DNA from: Candidatus Latescibacterota bacterium
GTDB taxonomy: Bacteria > JAAXHH01 > JACQVL01
Length of the DNA: 8,797 nucleotides
NCBI GenBank assembly: GCA_016209865.1
Contig: JACQVL010000305.1
Location: 1-8,797 of the forward strand
Direction of reading: 5' to 3'
Shown here: in pieces, positions 7,401 to 8,797 of the stretch
How positions within the stretch are numbered: the stretch's first letter is position 1
How the letters are laid out: the number at the start of each line of letters is the position of its first letter
The notes under the pieces: generated by a model
The model's database searches: none
What the model saw: the letters and a program-made list of their open reading frames with translations, nothing else
Told to the model about the DNA's origin: nothing
Translations under genes and position numbers: made by a program

Positions 7401-7928
7401 GTCGTCGTCGGCGGGATCATCACGGAGATCAAGCCGATCGTCGACCGGAAGGGCAAATCGATGGCGTTCGTCACGATCGAGGACTTCTCCGGGCCGGGGG
7501 AAGTCCTGGTGTTCGCTGATCAGTACGAGATTCACCGGAAGTTCATCCGAACGGACGCTCCCATCCTGGTGCGCGGCCGGCTCTCCACGAAGGACGGGGA
7601 GAAGAAGGTGGTCGCGTCCGAGGTCATCCCCCTCGACCAGGCACGGAGCACCTTAGCGAAGTCAATCCACCTCACCGTCACCCCCGACCAGACGGACGAG
7701 GGGACGATCCAGGCGCTGAGGGCGGCGTTCCTCGCCCATCCTGGCCCGTGTGACGTCCATTTCCATGTCAAGACCGAGGCCAACGGAGAGGTGCATATCA
7801 AAGCGGGCGACCAGGTCCAGGTAGCCCCGGCCCGCGACCTCCTGCAGGCCGTCCGGGACCTGGTCGGGCGGGAGCGGGTATGGATGAGCGGCGGGATGGC
7901 GCGCGGCGGGAACAGCGGCAAAGGATAA
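4461..7928 (+). CDS. dnaE: DNA polymerase III alpha subunit (DnaE1 type)
   Basis: The catalytic subunit of the replicative polymerase, 1155 residues (E. coli 1160). The PHP domain (about 1-280) keeps the nine-residue metal site seen in Thermus-type enzymes: H6, H8, D17, H42, E67, H92, C142, D209, H211. The palm contains the catalytic aspartates D400 and D402 (SMPDIDIDLADRERD) and D553 (LLKMDFLGLRNL). Fingers (about 560-830) contain RPGPLYGGMVDDFIDRKHG, VIVYQEQAMQIA and FNKSHSAAYAIVAYQ. A helix-hairpin-helix region (about 820-876) precedes the beta-clamp motif QTSLFDL (907-913). An OB-fold spans about 978-1055 (VVVGGIITEI...MAFVTIEDFSG), and a C-terminal domain of the DnaE1 kind follows (about 1065-1145). 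Two conserved motifs deviate: GPGRGSAAGS-like sequence is replaced by MARGSVFGC (359-367), and ESxGM by SSSWL (605-609). The reading frame is intact through both. It ends 13 bases before the sigma factor gene, with which it is probably co-transcribed. Confidence 0.97.
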   Translation: MPSFVHLHTHTHYSLLDGACRIEDLVETAKAYGMPALAITDHGNLFGVVEFYKTAKDAGIKPIIGCELYVAPHSRKDRTPIKGGDRAETNAHLVVLAQNAQGYRNLMKLVSLAYLEGFYYKPRVDQELLAQYSDGLIALSACAKGVIANLVLAGQTEKARKHVALYREMFDGRFYLELQDHSLEFDTTINNAMIEFAREFDLPLVCTNDCHYLNREDAAAQDVLVCIQTGKEMNDPKRLRFNTDQIYFKTAGEMAHLFGHITGAVENTVKIAELCDFEMELGKLKFPQFPVPSGYTDLGQYLRELAYKGLHERYTTVTPALEERLNYELDTIIRMGYPGYFLIVTDFVNFARQHNIPVMARGSVFGCLVAYALGITNVDPMQYGLLFERFLNPERVSMPDIDIDLADRERDKVISYVIQKYGENSVAQIITFGTMAAKAVIRDVGRVLGLSYGDVDRIAKLVPSELHITLDKAIDQVPELKQFATSGGQEGALLSYAKTLEGLARHASTHAAGVVIAPGDLTDYVPLYKSNKDVVTTQYTGEYMEEVGLLKMDFLGLRNLSVIQDTLAMIRARGEDLDLDAIPLDDKKTFELFARGETNGIFQFSSSWLWDYLKRLRPNCIEDLIAMNALCRPGPLYGGMVDDFIDRKHGRKEVTYLHPILEATLKETYGVIVYQEQAMQIARDLAGYTLGRADLLRRAMAKKKPEVMAEEKRRFINGAVSRGVEKKTAEDIFDLIEYFAGYAFNKSHSAAYAIVAYQEGYLKAHYPKEFMAALLTNEMMNTDEVTALIGECRKMGLPVLPPDITQSQAGFAVEGDAIRFGLGAIKNVGLSAIESIIRAREQHGPFRTLYDLCEHLDLRLVNKRVLESLIQAGALDPLEGHRAQLMAAVESAMDAAQARQNDRDKGQTSLFDLAPGQTNLVIHRPALPAAERWSVSQALASEKEVLGFYISGHPLAEYEDDLRAFTTAEMKGLDRLRDEEVVVGGIITEIKPIVDRKGKSMAFVTIEDFSGPGEVLVFADQYEIHRKFIRTDAPILVRGRLSTKDGEKKVVASEVIPLDQARSTLAKSIHLTVTPDQTDEGTIQALRAAFLAHPGPCDVHFHVKTEANGEVHIKAGDQVQVAPARDLLQAVRDLVGRERVWMSGGMARGGNSGKG

Positions 7929-7931
7929 GGC

Positions 7932-7936
7932 GGAGG
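7932..7936 (+). promoter_or_regulatory. Ribosome binding site deciding the sigma factor start
   Basis: GGAGG lies 5 bases before the ATG at 7942. An in-frame GTG at 7936 overlaps this site and has no ribosome binding site of its own at proper distance, so ATG 7942 is the preferred start. Confidence 0.75.
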
Positions 7937-7941
7937 TGGTC

Positions 7942-8535
7942 ATGCCAGAGACTCCTGATCCAACACGCACGCGATTCGAATCCCACCTGACGCCCATCTT
8001 AGACGCCGCGTACGGCATCGCCCTCCATCTGACGCACAACCGGGACGATGCGGCTGACGTGATCCAGGAAGCGGCGTTCCGGGCGTTTCGAGCGTTCCAC
8101 ACCTTCCAGGAGGGGACGCGCTTCAAGTCCTGGTTCTTCCGCATCTTGACCAACGTCTTCCTGGAGGTGGTCCGCAAAAAACAGCGGGAGCCTGAGGTCG
8201 AAGAGGTGCCGGAAGACCTCTACCTGTACACCCAGACGCGGAATCTCGGACTCCATTCCGGGAACTCAGACCCGGCTTCTGTCATTCTACGGAAGATAGA
8301 GGCGGAACAGGTTCAGGACGCGATCGCCGCCCTGCCTGAGGAGTATCGGATCGTCTCGGCTCTGTATTTTATGGAGGAATTGTCCTACCAGGAGATCGCT
8401 GACATCGCCGGATGTCCGGTCGGGACCGTCCGATCCCGGCTCCATCGGGGCCGGAAACTGCTGCAGAAGGCGCTCTGGCAGATCGCGGAACGGCAGGGGA
8501 TCATCGCGGCGCTCAACGCACAAGGGGGAACCTGA
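7942..8535 (+). CDS. ECF (sigma-24 type) RNA polymerase sigma factor, SigR-like
   Basis: This 197-residue alternative sigma factor redirects RNA polymerase to a stress regulon. Region 2 covers about residues 14-82: DAADVIQEAAFRAFRAF, then GTRFKSWFFRILTNVFLE, then RKKQREPE. Region 4 covers about 124-182: ALPEEYRIVSALYFMEELSY, then the helix-turn-helix QEIADIAGCPVGTVRSRLHR, then GRKLLQKALW. A linker (about 83-118) takes the place of region 3, as usual in ECF factors. The GTxxKxWxxRILTNxF and KKQREP blocks and the IADIxGxPxGTVxSRLHRGR block resemble actinobacterial SigR/SigH, which responds to thiol oxidation. The next gene, an RsrA-like anti-sigma factor, supports this. The start is ATG 7942, chosen from the Shine-Dalgarno position. 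The gene follows dnaE by 13 bases and overlaps the anti-sigma gene by one base (TGATG), a sign of translational coupling. No own promoter is visible; the usual autoregulatory promoter could lie upstream of or inside dnaE. Confidence 0.93.
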   Translation: MPETPDPTRTRFESHLTPILDAAYGIALHLTHNRDDAADVIQEAAFRAFRAFHTFQEGTRFKSWFFRILTNVFLEVVRKKQREPEVEEVPEDLYLYTQTRNLGLHSGNSDPASVILRKIEAEQVQDAIAALPEEYRIVSALYFMEELSYQEIADIAGCPVGTVRSRLHRGRKLLQKALWQIAERQGIIAALNAQGGT

Positions 8536-8789
8536 TGAATCACATCGACCGATTAACATGCGAAGAAACGTTCCAACGCCTGAACGACTATCTCGACCGG
8601 GAACTGAATCCAGAAGAGATGCGCTTAGTGAAGGAGCATCTGGATATCTGCGCAGTGTGCGCGTCCGAGTATACGTTCGAAGCGAGCGTCCTCAGCGACG
8701 TGCGGATGAAATTGCAGCGGATTCACGTGCCCGCCGACCTGAGGACGAAGGTCTCCGCCGTGCTGGATCGGGTGGAACGAGGGGCGTAG
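8535..8789 (+). CDS. RsrA-like zinc-binding (zf-HC2/ZAS) anti-sigma factor
   Basis: This 84-residue soluble protein without a membrane helix should hold the preceding sigma factor inactive. It has the zinc anti-sigma motif HxxxCxxC at H35, C39 and C42, plus C9. The spacing C9-H35-C39-C42 equals that of the zinc ligands in Streptomyces RsrA (C11, H37, C41, C44). The C-terminal helix VPADLRTKVSAVLDRVERG (66-84) also resembles VPxDLRxKVxxxLDxxR of RsrA. In RsrA, oxidation forms a disulfide between the first cysteine and one of the CxxC pair, expels zinc and frees the sigma factor; the same switch is inferred here. The ATG at 8535 overlaps the sigma stop codon, with GGGGGA (8524-8529) as ribosome binding site. 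A longer frame reading back to 8412 is only overlap with the sigma gene. The stop TAG is at 8787-8789, and 8 bases of the window follow. Confidence 0.9.
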   Translation: MNHIDRLTCEETFQRLNDYLDRELNPEEMRLVKEHLDICAVCASEYTFEASVLSDVRMKLQRIHVPADLRTKVSAVLDRVERGA

Positions 8790-8797
8790 CCCCGCAC

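Noticed and set aside
7936-7941. GTG at 7936 as sigma factor start
   Set aside because: It overlaps the GGAGG ribosome binding site, which is ideally placed for ATG 7942.

Overview
The window is a GC-rich bacterial stretch (third codon positions are mostly G or C) with every gene on the + strand. It holds one truncated gene, five complete genes and three non-coding gaps of 106 to 152 bases. The phylum cannot be settled from these genes. The DnaE is of the long DnaE1 type with a complete PHP metal site, and the sigma/anti-sigma pair resembles actinobacterial SigR/RsrA. The non-coding gaps carry short-period repeats, which makes a deep-branching or uncultured high-GC lineage plausible, but that is inference.

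Layout: (1) 1-368, the C-terminal end of a DUF445 membrane protein. (2) 369-494, a gap with a sigma70-like promoter, a 7-base-period repeat and a Shine-Dalgarno site. (3) 495-2222, an IlvD/Edd-superfamily dehydratase of the pentonate (L-arabinonate-like) dehydratase branch with all [2Fe-2S] cysteines. (4) 2223-2374, a gap almost filled by two facing arrays of a degenerate heptamer. (5) 2375-4354, a protein with an XPB/Ssl2-like helicase-associated domain and a divergent WYL domain but no helicase motor. (6) 4355-4460, a gap made of a long imperfect hairpin followed by a small hairpin over the dnaE ribosome binding site. (7) 4461-7928, dnaE, the replicative DNA polymerase III alpha subunit. (8) 7942-8535, a SigR-like ECF sigma factor, and (9) 8535-8789, its RsrA-like zinc-binding anti-sigma factor, overlapping by one base.

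Functional reading: dnaE, the sigma factor and the anti-sigma factor look like one transcription unit (13-base and -1-base junctions). This would place a probably thiol/redox-responsive sigma switch behind the replicative polymerase. The dehydratase and the XPB-like/WYL gene are each flanked by repeat-bearing gaps and look like separate units. No mobile element, CRISPR array, tRNA or rRNA is visible.

The most unusual signals are: a strong context bias in which rare TTA leucine codons are almost always followed by G (19 of 20); two non-consensus substitutions in otherwise highly conserved DnaE motifs; and the repeat/hairpin architecture of all three gaps. No complete new defence or metabolic system is evident.
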